From the NCBI RefSeq assembly GCF_015221875.1, contig NZ_JACYGY010000001.1:3946501-4010500 (forward strand): 64,000 nt of DNA. The letters are read 5' to 3'. This DNA comes from Dyadobacter subterraneus (GTDB lineage Bacteria > Bacteroidota > Bacteroidia > Cytophagales > Spirosomataceae). Every line of letters starts with the position of its first letter. The stretch's first letter is position 1. Below, piece after piece: positions 17,605 to 26,937 of this stretch. The notes below the pieces were generated by a model. The model was given only the letters and a program-made list of their open reading frames with translations, did no database searches and had not been told where the DNA came from. The position numbers and the translations under genes were made by a program.

Positions 17605-18846
17605 ATGCCTCTCCCGCCGAAAAATATTTTAATGCTGGGTTGTTTTGATACCAAGGGGGAGGTTTTCGCTTATTTGCGAAACTGTATTCTGGCTTTGGGT
17701 GAAAATGTGATTTCTATCAATACCGGCGTCATGGGTACGACAAATTTATTTCCTGTCGATTTTGAATCAGATGTTGTGGCTTTACAAGGTGGTTCTGAAA
17801 TTTTCAGTTTGCGGAAACTTGGCGATCGTGGACACGCCATGGATGTGATGGGAAAAGGCGCTGCCGAAATTGTTAAAATACTTATTGCAGAAGGAAAACT
17901 TAAAGCTGCCATTGGCATGGGTGGCGGAGGCGGAACCTATATTACGCTTTCCGCGATGCAGCAGATTCCATTCGGAATTCCCAAGCTTTGTCTGACCACG
18001 ATAGCTGCCAAAGATTTATCCAGGCAAATCGGGCATAAGGATATCACACTGGTACCATCAGTGGTTGACGTTGCAGGTTTGAACATTATCATAAAAGTTC
18101 TGATCAGCCAGTCGGCGGCGGCAATCTGTGCAATGGCTAATATCAGCGCGGATCCCGAAAATGCGGCTGTTAAAAGAATTGCGATCAGCATGTTTGGAAA
18201 TACAACAGCCTGCGTTGATAAATGTACCGAATTATTGACGAAAGAAGGATATGAAGTGCTTGCATTTCATGCCACCGGAATCGGTGGACGGACGATGGAA
18301 GCTTTGATACGCGAAGGTTATTTTGACGCAGTATTGGATGTTACAACCACGGAACTTGCGGATGATCTTTGCGGCGGAATTTGCAGCGCCGGACCTGAAA
18401 GATTATTGGCAGCCGGGGAAATGAATCTCCCGCAGGTAGTCGCTCCCGGCTGTCTGGATATGGTAAATTTTGGTCATGCGGATTCAGTTCCGGAAAAATA
18501 CAAAGATCGCTTTTTTTACAGCTGGGCACCGGATGTAACGCTTATGCGCACCAGTATTGAAGAAAACCGGATACTGGGAAAACAGCTTATCGAAAAACTT
18601 AATAAATCTGCGTCTCCTGTAAGTGTTGTCTTACCTTTAAAGGGAATTTCCCAAATTGACAGTGCAGGTGGAATTTTTTATAAGCCGGAAAATGACCAGG
18701 CATTGTTTGATTCGATAAAAAATCATGCAGCCGGACATATTAATATTATTGAATCTGACGCACACATTAATGATAATTCCTTTGCCGAAATTCTTGTAAA
18801 AACGTTAATAGAAACAATTAACAAAGCAAAAAAGCAGGCTTTGTAA
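17605..18846 (+). CDS. Tm-1-like ATP-binding domain protein (UPF0261)
   Basis: The 413-residue product belongs to the UPF0261/Tm-1 N-terminal family: start NILMLGCFDTKGEVFAYL, glycine-rich IGMGGGGGTYITLSAMQ, IALSMFGN-like block, and HATGIGGRTMEALI. Tm-1 of tomato inhibits tobamovirus RNA replication through this domain; the bacterial function is not established. The next gene, 36 bases downstream, encodes the TIM-barrel domain that is fused to this one in plant Tm-1. The two therefore very likely act together on a small-molecule substrate. Confidence 0.9.
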   Translation: MPLPPKNILMLGCFDTKGEVFAYLRNCILALGENVISINTGVMGTTNLFPVDFESDVVALQGGSEIFSLRKLGDRGHAMDVMGKGAAEIVKILIAEGKLKAAIGMGGGGGTYITLSAMQQIPFGIPKLCLTTIAAKDLSRQIGHKDITLVPSVVDVAGLNIIIKVLISQSAAAICAMANISADPENAAVKRIAISMFGNTTACVDKCTELLTKEGYEVLAFHATGIGGRTMEALIREGYFDAVLDVTTTELADDLCGGICSAGPERLLAAGEMNLPQVVAPGCLDMVNFGHADSVPEKYKDRFFYSWAPDVTLMRTSIEENRILGKQLIEKLNKSASPVSVVLPLKGISQIDSAGGIFYKPENDQALFDSIKNHAAGHINIIESDAHINDNSFAEILVKTLIETINKAKKQAL

Positions 18847-18882
18847 AAATATAAGAAATACAAATATTTAATAAAATTTACT

Positions 18883-19752
18883 ATGCCAAATCCATGGACC
18901 GGGAAGGGAAATCCTTACACAAGACAGGAAGTAAGAGACCGTTTGAAAGCTACCCTAGATCAAAATAAAGCCATCATCGTTGCAGGTGCAGGTACCGGTA
19001 TCAGCGCCAAATTTATTGAAAAAGGGGGTGCGGACATGATTATTATCTACAACTCGGGAAGGTTCAGAATGGCGGGGCACGGATCAACCGCCGGACTTAT
19101 GGCGTATGGAGATGCAAACGCCGAAGCGATGGAAATTGGAGAATTTGAAGTACTGCCTGTCGTGCAGGAAATTCCAGTGATTTGTGGCGTTCACGGATCG
19201 GATCCAAGGCGCCGGATGTGGCACCATTTGTTAAAAGTAAAAGAAATGGGTTTTTCAGGAATCAATAATTTCCCTACGCATTCTATTGTCGACGGACAAT
19301 TCCGGCAGGTACTTGAAGAAACGGGGATGGGCTTTGATAAGGAGGTAGAAATGGTGAGAATTGCCAGTAAAATGGAATTATTTTCGATTGTGTATGTTGC
19401 CAAACCGGAAGAAGCGGCGCAAATGGCAGAAGCCGGCGCGGATGCAATTATCGCACATGTAGGTACAACAGTAGGTGGTTCCATCGGTGTGGTCGACGCA
19501 TCGTGCACCATGGATGACGCGATTGAGCGTACACAGAAAATCATAGATGCTGCAAAGGCCATTAATCCCGATATTTTCTTTTTGACACACGGCGGTCCTA
19601 TCAATACACCAGAAGACGTAAGGGTTATATTGGACAAAACCAGTGCACACGGTTTTGTCGGAGCTTCTTCTCTGGAACGTATGGGTATAGAAAAATCACT
19701 TACAGACCTGACCAGAAGCTTTAAATCACTTACAATTAAACGGAAAGATTAA
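18883..19752 (+). CDS. Phosphoenolpyruvate hydrolase-like TIM-barrel protein
   Basis: The 289-residue product is a TIM barrel of the PEP-mutase/hydrolase-like family found as the C-terminal half of Tm-1. It has GAGTGISAKFIEKGGADMII, then SGRFRMAGHGSTAGLMAYGD, PVICGVHGSDPRR, and DAIIAHVGTTVGGSIGV. It follows the Tm-1-like gene in the same operon and ends in a strong terminator. The exact reaction is unknown; the annotation 'phosphoenolpyruvate hydrolase' is a family name rather than a proven activity here. Confidence 0.88.
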   Translation: MPNPWTGKGNPYTRQEVRDRLKATLDQNKAIIVAGAGTGISAKFIEKGGADMIIIYNSGRFRMAGHGSTAGLMAYGDANAEAMEIGEFEVLPVVQEIPVICGVHGSDPRRRMWHHLLKVKEMGFSGINNFPTHSIVDGQFRQVLEETGMGFDKEVEMVRIASKMELFSIVYVAKPEEAAQMAEAGADAIIAHVGTTVGGSIGVVDASCTMDDAIERTQKIIDAAKAINPDIFFLTHGGPINTPEDVRVILDKTSAHGFVGASSLERMGIEKSLTDLTRSFKSLTIKRKD

Positions 19753-19760
19753 GATAACCT

Positions 19761-19796
19761 AAAACCAGAGTTGGCAGATGCAACTCTGGTTTTTTT
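19761..19796 (+). terminator. Terminator of the Tm-1-like operon
   Basis: A perfect 13-base stem (19761-19773 with 19781-19793) around a 7-base loop, followed by T residues. It begins 8 bases after the stop codon. Confidence 0.85.
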
Positions 19797-20308
19797 ATTT
19801 TGGAATAGATAGTACAGTATAGCAACCCAGGCAATTTAATTCCGGAAATCAAATCTCCATTTTTCCCCTCCCCCGCCAACGTGCAACTTCGGCCCAGCAC
19901 GATAGTAACTTCTATTAGTTTCATAAAAACTCTGCCATAAACTGCATTTCAGCTTTATGTTTTTTCCTCAATCGCAGTAAAAACCTGACGATGAAGAAAC
20001 TTGATTTCTACCTCTGAAATATCTGCTTTCCACTTTTAGCCAGAAGTATTTCCTGATATCCTTTTTGACCAAATAATAAATCCATTGTTTGATTGAATTC
20101 CATTACTCTTTTTCTTTCAGTAGATTAAGTGGAATTTAAACTTATCTATACGATTATTCTAATTATTAAATTTGCTTTGTTAAATTAAATTTTTAGATTT
20201 GTCTAAAATATATTTAAAACCAAGCTAATGTGTTTCAAAATGTCATTCTTTCCAAAATCATTTTGATCAAATAAATTTTAGAAATCCAGCCGTGCTGTAA
20301 TAGAAAAA
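19797..20308. other. Gene-free stretch with one inverted repeat
   Basis: About 510 AT-rich bases with no supportable gene. TCAAAATG at 20235-20242 and CATTTTGA at 20259-20266 form an 8-base inverted repeat with a 16-base spacer, 40-75 bases before the His-rich gene. It could be an operator. The rest shows no structure I can support. Confidence 0.4.
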
Positions 20309-20674
20309 ATGAGAGAACAAATTGCTAAACGACAACGAACGGCCAGCTTTCTGCTGGTGCTCTGGGCACTGATCTGCCTGAGCAATGTTGTCTTTAGACA
20401 TTCTCATCGTTTGCCGGACGGCCGGATTATCAGCCACGTTCACCCCTATGCTGAATTTGGATCCAAATGTCCTTTCCCAAATCATCATCATTCCCAGTCT
20501 GAGCTTAACTGGCTGGATTGTATCAGCAATATCCCTTTCGATTCATTTACAACTGACATAGGTTTCCAGCCATGTGTTCTGAGAAAACCAGCCATTGTCA
20601 ATTTCCTGTATATAGAAAAAAAGGCGCATCAAAAAATTTCTATCCCATTTCTCCGCGGCCCGCCCCTTTGCTGA
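20309..20674 (+). CDS. Small His-rich membrane-anchored protein, probably metal-linked
   Basis: The 121-residue product has a basic start and one hydrophobic segment (ASFLLVLWALICLSNVVF), then a metal-ligand-rich part: HSHRLPDGRIISHVHPYAEF, KCPFPNHHHSQSE and LDC. Small proteins of this type, with paired HSH/HVHP motifs, occur upstream of TonB receptors in Bacteroidota; I do not know a named family. The receptor gene starts about 100 bases downstream on the same strand. I infer a role in metal capture or sensing at the envelope. Confidence 0.7.
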   Translation: MREQIAKRQRTASFLLVLWALICLSNVVFRHSHRLPDGRIISHVHPYAEFGSKCPFPNHHHSQSELNWLDCISNIPFDSFTTDIGFQPCVLRKPAIVNFLYIEKKAHQKISIPFLRGPPLC

Positions 20675-20778
20675 ATCTCCTACCAGAATAATAGTCTTAC
20701 TACTCTTTTTTTGAAATAAGACCAGGTGTGTATTGTTACGCGACCAAGGTCTGTATTGCCTCTAACGTTAACTTATTT

Positions 20779-23244
20779 ATGAAAATATATATTCTCTTAA
20801 CCGCCTTACTTCTTGGTGGAAACTCTTTTGTAAAAGCACAAACCGGATCTGTCTCAGGCCAGATTATTTCGGGAGGTAAGCCAGTTCCTTTTGCCTCAGT
20901 AATACTTTTCAAGACCACTTTTGGAACGCAGGCAGATAGTTCGGGTTCTTTTAAATTATTAAATATCACGGCTGGAAGATATGAATTACAGGTCTCATCC
21001 ATTGGATTTGAAAGCTTTACTAAAAAAATAGATATTACAGAGGGAAGAGCTTTAATACTGAACATTGACATACAGCCGGTCAACAACACGCTTAGCGAAG
21101 TTGTGGTTACCGGCGTTTCAAGGGCGACAGAACTCAGGAAAAGCCCTGTTGCCATTGCTGTGATGAGCAAAAAGGAGATGGATATGAACGTCAATAACAA
21201 CATTGTCGATGCAGTTTTAAAGGGTGTTCCCGGTCTCAGCGCGGTTACTACCGGGCCAAATATTTCAAAACCCTTTATCCGGGGACTTGGTTACAACAGG
21301 GTTTTGACGCTTTACAACGGAATAAGGCAGGAAGGTCAGCAATGGGGAGATGAGCATGGTATTGAAATTGATCAATATGGTGTAGAGCGGGCGGAAGTGG
21401 TGAAAGGGCCGGCAAGCCTTATTTATGGATCCGATGCCGTTGCAGGGGTTATTAATTTTATTCCATATATCCCAAAAGGTCCTGAGGGAAAGCTGAAAGG
21501 CGATATCACAACGGAATATCATACCAACAATGGCATGATCGGTGCATCAGGTGGACTCGCCTATAACAGAAACGGATGGAAATCTGCATTCAGAGTTTCT
21601 GGGAAAAATGCTACTGCTTACAAAAATAAAATTGATGGCAGAGTTTTCGGGACCGCTTTCAATGAACTGAATCTTTCCGCGATGACCGGCATTGAAAAAC
21701 GATGGGGATCATCTTATGTTTATGCAACGCTTTACAATAATTTACAGGAAATTCCCGATGGCAGCCGGGATTCACTAACGCGAAAATTTACGCGTCAGGT
21801 ACTTGAAAGTGGTGCCGACAATATCAAAAATCGTCCGCTGGTTTCGCAACATGACTTAAAAACTTACAGCATTAATCCACTTCATCAGCGTATTCAGCAT
21901 TACCGGTTATTTACCAGGAACCGTTTTCTTTTGGGAAAAGCTGATCTGACTGCCCTGTTTGGATTTCAGCAAAGTGTGCGCCGGGAGTACAATCACCCAA
22001 CCGCGCCGGAGCAGCCGGGACTTTACGTTCAGCTGAACACTTATAACTACGATTTTAAATACAATTTCCCTGAATGGAAGGGTTTGGAAGCCACTTTGGG
22101 TGTAAATGGAATGTATCAGATGAACCGGAATCTGAGCGGAACAGATTTCCCAATTCCGGATTACAATCTGCTTGATATTGGTACCTTTTTGTTTTTGAAA
22201 AAATCCCTTGGGAAAGTTGATATCAGTGGCGGCATGCGCTATGATACACGCTCATGGAACTGGAAAGATCAGTATGTTCAGCACGATCCCGAAACCGGAT
22301 TCAATGAACTTTTGACCAAGCCAGGTTCCGGTGCCGTTTTACAATTTCCTTCGTACGACCGCAATTTCAACGGAATTTCAGGAAGTCTTGGCGCAACTTA
22401 TAATATTTCAGAAAGGCTTCTGGTTAAAGCAAATCTGTCAAGAGGTTACCGCGCACCCAACATTACAGAAATCGGTTCCAATGGACTTGATCCGGGTGCA
22501 CATATTGTTTATCTGGGCAACCGGGATTTCAAACCTGAATTCAGCCTGCAAACCGATATTGGGTTCATTGGTTATCTCAAAGAATTCGATTTCAGCGTCG
22601 AACTTTTTAACAACACAATCGACAATTATATATACCAGGCAAGGCTGGTTGATGCAGAAGGAAAGCCTGTCATCATAGTTCCGGGTAATTTTACTTATAA
22701 ATATCAGCAGTCCAAAGCGCAATTATACGGAGCAGAGTTTAGTATAAATTTCCATCCTACCAATTTTAAATGGTTGACTTTCAATAATAGTCTGGCCTTT
22801 ATCAGAGGCTTAAACCGCAATAATGCCTTAATTGCAATGGAAGGAAATTCGGCGAAATATCTTCCGTTTATACCTCCTGTCCACGGCCGTTCCGAGCTAA
22901 GAGCTTCTTTGGGAAAACCAATCGGAAACCTGGCCGGTACTTATTTCAGAGTTGAAATAGATTATTATGGAGCACAAAATAAATTCTATGGTGTCGATAA
23001 CACGGAAACTGCCACGGCCGGTTACGCATTATTTAATATTGGCTGCGGAACAACAGTAAATAATCGAAACAAAAAGACATTATTTCAGCTTTTTTTCCAA
23101 GTCGACAACCTGTTTGACACAGCTTATCAGTCAAACCTGAACCGTCTGAAATATTTTGAATATTACACAGCCTCTCCAAATGGCCGTTCAGGTATTTACA
23201 ACATGGGACGCAATGGAAGTGTTAAAGTGATTGTCCCATTTTGA
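20779..23244 (+). CDS. TonB-dependent receptor with carboxypeptidase-like N-terminal domain
   Basis: The 821-residue product has a signal peptide (MKIYILLTALLLGGNSFVKA), then a CarboxypepD_reg-like domain (SGQIISGGKPVPFASVILF, residues about 22-110), a plug domain (NNIVDAVLKGVPGL, VERAEVVKGPASLIYGSDAV) and a 22-strand-type barrel ending in VIVPF. The start at 20779 is chosen for its signal peptide. It is a classic siderophore- or metal-type receptor rather than SusC, since no SusD follows. The His-rich protein upstream suggests a metal or metal complex as substrate. Confidence 0.92.
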   Translation: MKIYILLTALLLGGNSFVKAQTGSVSGQIISGGKPVPFASVILFKTTFGTQADSSGSFKLLNITAGRYELQVSSIGFESFTKKIDITEGRALILNIDIQPVNNTLSEVVVTGVSRATELRKSPVAIAVMSKKEMDMNVNNNIVDAVLKGVPGLSAVTTGPNISKPFIRGLGYNRVLTLYNGIRQEGQQWGDEHGIEIDQYGVERAEVVKGPASLIYGSDAVAGVINFIPYIPKGPEGKLKGDITTEYHTNNGMIGASGGLAYNRNGWKSAFRVSGKNATAYKNKIDGRVFGTAFNELNLSAMTGIEKRWGSSYVYATLYNNLQEIPDGSRDSLTRKFTRQVLESGADNIKNRPLVSQHDLKTYSINPLHQRIQHYRLFTRNRFLLGKADLTALFGFQQSVRREYNHPTAPEQPGLYVQLNTYNYDFKYNFPEWKGLEATLGVNGMYQMNRNLSGTDFPIPDYNLLDIGTFLFLKKSLGKVDISGGMRYDTRSWNWKDQYVQHDPETGFNELLTKPGSGAVLQFPSYDRNFNGISGSLGATYNISERLLVKANLSRGYRAPNITEIGSNGLDPGAHIVYLGNRDFKPEFSLQTDIGFIGYLKEFDFSVELFNNTIDNYIYQARLVDAEGKPVIIVPGNFTYKYQQSKAQLYGAEFSINFHPTNFKWLTFNNSLAFIRGLNRNNALIAMEGNSAKYLPFIPPVHGRSELRASLGKPIGNLAGTYFRVEIDYYGAQNKFYGVDNTETATAGYALFNIGCGTTVNNRNKKTLFQLFFQVDNLFDTAYQSNLNRLKYFEYYTASPNGRSGIYNMGRNGSVKVIVPF

Positions 23245-23302
23245 TTATCAAACAGAAATAAATTTGATCATCATATCGATTTAAAGACACAATACGAATA
23301 TT

Positions 23303-23350
23303 AAAAAAAGCCTGACTTTTGCCACAGTCTGCAAAAGTCAGGCTTTTTTT
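23303..23350. terminator. Bidirectional terminator
   Basis: A perfect 20-base inverted repeat (23303-23322 with 23331-23350) with an 8-base loop, A-run on the left and T-run on the right. It lies between the TonB receptor gene and the convergent serine hydrolase gene and can end both transcripts. Confidence 0.88.
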
Positions 23351-23395
23351 TAACTCAACAGGGCGAAAAAACAGTAGGATCAATCCCGAATTGAA

Positions 23396-25129
23396 TTACT
23401 TTTTAATTGGCGTAGGGTCACCTGCTGCAAAATCTTCATTCAGGCGTTTAAACCATAAATTCACAACACGTCCATTTGACATACGAATTCCTGTCACTTT
23501 TCCTGATACATCGCGGGCGATATCTATATTCTGCACAAACCACCAGGGCGCTGTCAGGCGATCTTTATTGACCACTCTTAAAATTACTTCTCCATGATGT
23601 ACATGAATAAGTTTTAGCGTGTCATCTTTCAGGGTAATTGTGTAAAATGTTTCAAGCTCGGGACTGTAATATTTGCCAACCAGTTCCTCTCTTTTCAAAT
23701 CATTAATAACAGTAGGCTTTACCCGATTTCCCGTATGATCTCGATTTTGTCTAAGTGTAATTTTGCTGACTTTCCCTACTTTTGATTTGTGAAAAATCAC
23801 AGAAGCTTCCACTACTTTCAGAAAAAAAGTAGAATCTGATGAGGGAAATATTTCATTTTCACCCTGTCCCGTTGCCTGAGCTAGGTATCGGGCGCCGTCC
23901 CGCCGGAATTTCAAAATGAATCCGGGAGCTTCTGCAAGTTCATATGATCCCTCATAGTTTTTGAAAAGTGTTGAATCAAATTTATACGCTGAATTTGTTG
24001 GGGTCGTGACCGGAGTTTTCACAGTTTTGTCCTCTTTAAACAACGAAGACAGATAAATCCCAGCCACTTCAAAACCTTTTTTCTGTGGATCAAATTCTGC
24101 CTGATTGCTTAAAACGACAAAACCATAATCTTCCTTGGGAAAATATGTCAGAAAAGATCTGAATCCTGCATCTGCTCCGTTATGTCCGTAATAGGCCAGC
24201 CCTTTCAATTTCCCATGGGACAAAGCGAAGGCGTATGGTAATGTGTCTCCTTTTGTTAGCCTTCCTTTTTCCAGCATCTGGGTCATCGTTGCAGCGTTTC
24301 CAATTTTGTGAGAACTGAAATTATCAATCCAGCGCGAAAGATCTGTTACGGTTGTGAACAAACTGGTCGCTCCTACATTTGAATAACTCAAAATGCTCTT
24401 TTCATAACCTTCCGCAGCTTTTTCAGATTTATGAAATGAATAGGCCCTGCCTCTTACAATTCGTTCATAATTATCATAAAACAACGTGTTTTTCATACCT
24501 AGTGGTTTAAAAACATGTTCCTGCATGTATTCCGGAAACGGCTGTTTTGCAACACGACTTACAATTTCCGCCAAAAGCGTGTAACCCGTGTTGCAATAAG
24601 AATATGCGGAACCCGGTTCAAAATTCAGTTCTTTTTGCCTTTTAACAAGGTTGAAAACATGCTCTTTTGTAATGACATCATCGAGTTGCCAGCCAGCCAT
24701 CGCCAGCAGATTCCATTGGTCGCGCAGGCCGCTTGTATGATGAATCAGATGGCGAATTGTAATGGTTTTACCAAAATCAGGCACCTCGGGCAAATATTTT
24801 CTGATATCATCATCCAGTGAAAGTTTACCTTCCTGAAATAAAAGAACAATGGCATAAGCGGTGAATTGCTTGGAAACAGAGGCGACATGAAAAATGGTTT
24901 CCGGTCCGTTTCGAGCACCAGTTTCCATATCAGATTCCCCAAATCCTTTGGCGTAAACCAGTTTTCCCTGATGAATTACCCCGACAGCAGCGCCCGGTTT
25001 TCCCGGTTTATTCCATTCTGCAAAAAGAGAATCAACACGGGCCGTTATCCTGGCAGACTGCGCTTTAACTTGGGTATTTGGCTGCAACAAAATAGATGTC
25101 AGCAAAAGTAAGGAATAGAAAAATTTCAT
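23396..25129 (-). CDS. Secreted serine hydrolase of the class C beta-lactamase fold
   Basis: The 577-residue product starts with a signal peptide (MKFFYSLLLLTSILLQ...VKA). Residues 25-360 are a beta-lactamase/DD-peptidase domain: nucleophile motif S84-V-S-K87 in FHVASVSKQFTAY, YxN motif as YCN in AYSYCNTGY, and HNGADAGFRS in place of KTG. A C-terminal beta-rich domain of about 200 residues follows (GKYYSPELETFYTITLKDD), common in Bacteroidota homologues and resembling a lipocalin-type domain. Likely periplasmic, acting on a peptide or ester; true beta-lactam resistance is not implied. Confidence 0.92.
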   Translation of the reverse strand: MKFFYSLLLLTSILLQPNTQVKAQSARITARVDSLFAEWNKPGKPGAAVGVIHQGKLVYAKGFGESDMETGARNGPETIFHVASVSKQFTAYAIVLLFQEGKLSLDDDIRKYLPEVPDFGKTITIRHLIHHTSGLRDQWNLLAMAGWQLDDVITKEHVFNLVKRQKELNFEPGSAYSYCNTGYTLLAEIVSRVAKQPFPEYMQEHVFKPLGMKNTLFYDNYERIVRGRAYSFHKSEKAAEGYEKSILSYSNVGATSLFTTVTDLSRWIDNFSSHKIGNAATMTQMLEKGRLTKGDTLPYAFALSHGKLKGLAYYGHNGADAGFRSFLTYFPKEDYGFVVLSNQAEFDPQKKGFEVAGIYLSSLFKEDKTVKTPVTTPTNSAYKFDSTLFKNYEGSYELAEAPGFILKFRRDGARYLAQATGQGENEIFPSSDSTFFLKVVEASVIFHKSKVGKVSKITLRQNRDHTGNRVKPTVINDLKREELVGKYYSPELETFYTITLKDDTLKLIHVHHGEVILRVVNKDRLTAPWWFVQNIDIARDVSGKVTGIRMSNGRVVNLWFKRLNEDFAAGDPTPIKK

Positions 25130-25311
25130 TCGATCAGATCTTTTAACGAGGTATTAATAAACCATTTTATACAAGCAGGAAGGCAAGTTGATTGTATTAG
25201 GCTAATGTAATTATTTTTTCAAATGTTTTTTGTGGCAGTTGTTACTAAATGGCGTAAGGGCATGGTTTTGTAAGACAGGTTTATCAATTAAAATTTTCAA
25301 ATGCTCAAACC

Positions 25312-25572
25312 ATGAAAAAAAATTCTTTACAACAGGCATATCAAAAAATGATCGACTGGAATAGTTACAGGCTCGAACAAAACACGGAATCTTTAAAAAA
25401 ACTGATTGAGTTATTACCACAGTTATCTGAGGAAGACCAGGCCGATCCGGTTTATCAGGCTGATATAGACGATTTACTTTCCTTGAAAATAATTTATGAA
25501 ACGGGCATCAGAAATTTTGAAAGCAAAATTGATAAATACAACGAATTGCTTGACGAAATGACAAAGCCCTGA
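25312..25572 (+). CDS. Uncharacterised 86-residue coiled-coil protein
   Basis: A short, charged, wholly helical protein (SLQQAYQKMIDWNSYRLEQN, NFESKIDKYNELLDEM) with no signal peptide or cysteine. I recognise no family. It is transcribed divergently from the serine hydrolase and is followed by a hairpin terminator, which supports it as a real single-gene unit. Confidence 0.65.
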   Translation: MKKNSLQQAYQKMIDWNSYRLEQNTESLKKLIELLPQLSEEDQADPVYQADIDDLLSLKIIYETGIRNFESKIDKYNELLDEMTKP

Positions 25573-25604
25573 TCGTTGTGATTCTGATAATTCAAAATAA
25601 ATAA

Positions 25605-25637
25605 GCCGCACAAGTCCCTGTTGGCTTCTTGTGCGGC
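25605..25637. terminator. Hairpin terminator between convergent genes
   Basis: GCCGCACAAG at 25605-25614 pairs with CTTGTGCGGC at 25628-25637 over a 13-base loop. It lies between the coiled-coil gene and the leftward MetE-like gene. Confidence 0.7.
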
Positions 25638-25660
25638 ATTTGTTATGCTGATTGTATGTA

Positions 25661-26722
25661 TTATATTTTTGCTTCTGCCAGTTTAGTACCCTGCACCCGG
25701 GCTTTTATTTTTTCAAAAGCAATTTCACGCGCAGTGGAAATGTCATCTGCAAATGGAGAAAATCCACAGTCATCCGTAGAACCCAATTGTGCAACCGGGA
25801 TATATTCGGAGGCTTCTAGGAGCAAATCACGCACTTCTTCCGGCGTTTCAATTCTTGAGTTCAACACATCAATAACGCCGAGAAATATCTTCTGATTTGG
25901 ATTAATATTTTCCCGAATAGATTCCAGCACAGATTTTTTATCCTTTTCGCCTGCATATTCAAGGTAAAAATTATCCGCGTGAAGTTTGAAAAAAAGCGGC
26001 AATAATTCAGAATACGGCACATCTGCGCTGTGGGTAGAATCGTGGTCGCCACCAGGGCATGTATGCACTCCTATCCTGCTCTGTTCAGCCGGTGAAAACC
26101 GGTCAAGCACCTGATTATTAAGATCGATAAACTGAGTTAACAATCCTTTGCTTGGATCAAGTTTTAATGCCAGACGAGCTTCGGTAAAATCAATTTGAAC
26201 ATTGTAAGCACCTGCATCTGGACATTTACGAATGTCTGATTCTGCCTGATCGAGTAAATCGCTGATAAACTGCTGTTGGGAATACCCATCAATACCTTCC
26301 GCCGGATAAAGCAAGCTCATCGCCGATGCTGATATTACGGCCTGTTTTATCGGCAAAGAAGTATTATTTCTGGCTTCTTTAAGGTATTCCGAAGCAAAAT
26401 GCTGATATCTGAAAGGACCTGAAACCAATTTCGGCAACTGTCTGGTATGCCCATCTGCAAAGGGAATAATAACGCCGCCGGATGCCAGATTTGATGAACC
26501 GGCCACGGCATAGGTTGCAAAACTCGGCTTGGATTGCTCACCGTCCGAAATCACAGGAGAACCGGTTGCTTCCAGTTGCAGGATTGTTTCCCGGGTTGCG
26601 CGCGCAAAAAGATCAGTTAATTCATTTTCTTTAATTTCGTTTTTTTGAAAAGCCTGCATTGCGTCCTGCAAGTAGGCCGGCCTTGGAATACTCCCTATGG
26701 GTTCTGTTGATATTGCTGTCAT
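25661..26722 (-). CDS. Cobalamin-independent methionine synthase-like enzyme (MetE C-terminal domain family)
   Basis: The 353-residue product is a single (beta/alpha)8 domain like the C-terminal catalytic half of MetE. It opens with TEPIGSIPRPAYLQDAMQAF and has VISDGEQSKPSF, a zinc-ligand His in IGVHTCPGGDHDS, and a Cys in STDDCGFSPFAD; LGVIDVLNSRIETPEEV matches the conserved strand. The N-terminal folate-binding half of full MetE is missing, as in archaeal-type and alkyl-CoM-transferase-like members. A methyl transfer or thiol alkylation reaction is likely; the methyl donor is unknown. It stands alone. Confidence 0.87.
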   Translation of the reverse strand: MTAISTEPIGSIPRPAYLQDAMQAFQKNEIKENELTDLFARATRETILQLEATGSPVISDGEQSKPSFATYAVAGSSNLASGGVIIPFADGHTRQLPKLVSGPFRYQHFASEYLKEARNNTSLPIKQAVISASAMSLLYPAEGIDGYSQQQFISDLLDQAESDIRKCPDAGAYNVQIDFTEARLALKLDPSKGLLTQFIDLNNQVLDRFSPAEQSRIGVHTCPGGDHDSTHSADVPYSELLPLFFKLHADNFYLEYAGEKDKKSVLESIRENINPNQKIFLGVIDVLNSRIETPEEVRDLLLEASEYIPVAQLGSTDDCGFSPFADDISTAREIAFEKIKARVQGTKLAEAKI

Positions 26723-26937
26723 ATCCGAATATTTTTGGCGATTTAATCACTGATTTACAGATCATTAAATTACGCCTTATCTGAAATTTTGATATATACA
26801 TAATAGCCATTATCACCGCCAAATTCCGGAGACGTAGCCTGGGAATTTTCTGCGTGATAATATGCCGGTGTTATTGAAAATGAAATGCAGGGAAACACAA
26901 GCCAAAAAATTTGGCCTTCAAGTCATCCTGCATGTAG

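Noticed and set aside
23396..25129. Calling the serine hydrolase a beta-lactamase resistance gene
   Set aside because: The SxxK/YxN motifs are shared by many esterases and peptidases of this fold, and the added C-terminal domain and HNG in place of KTG argue against a dedicated resistance enzyme.
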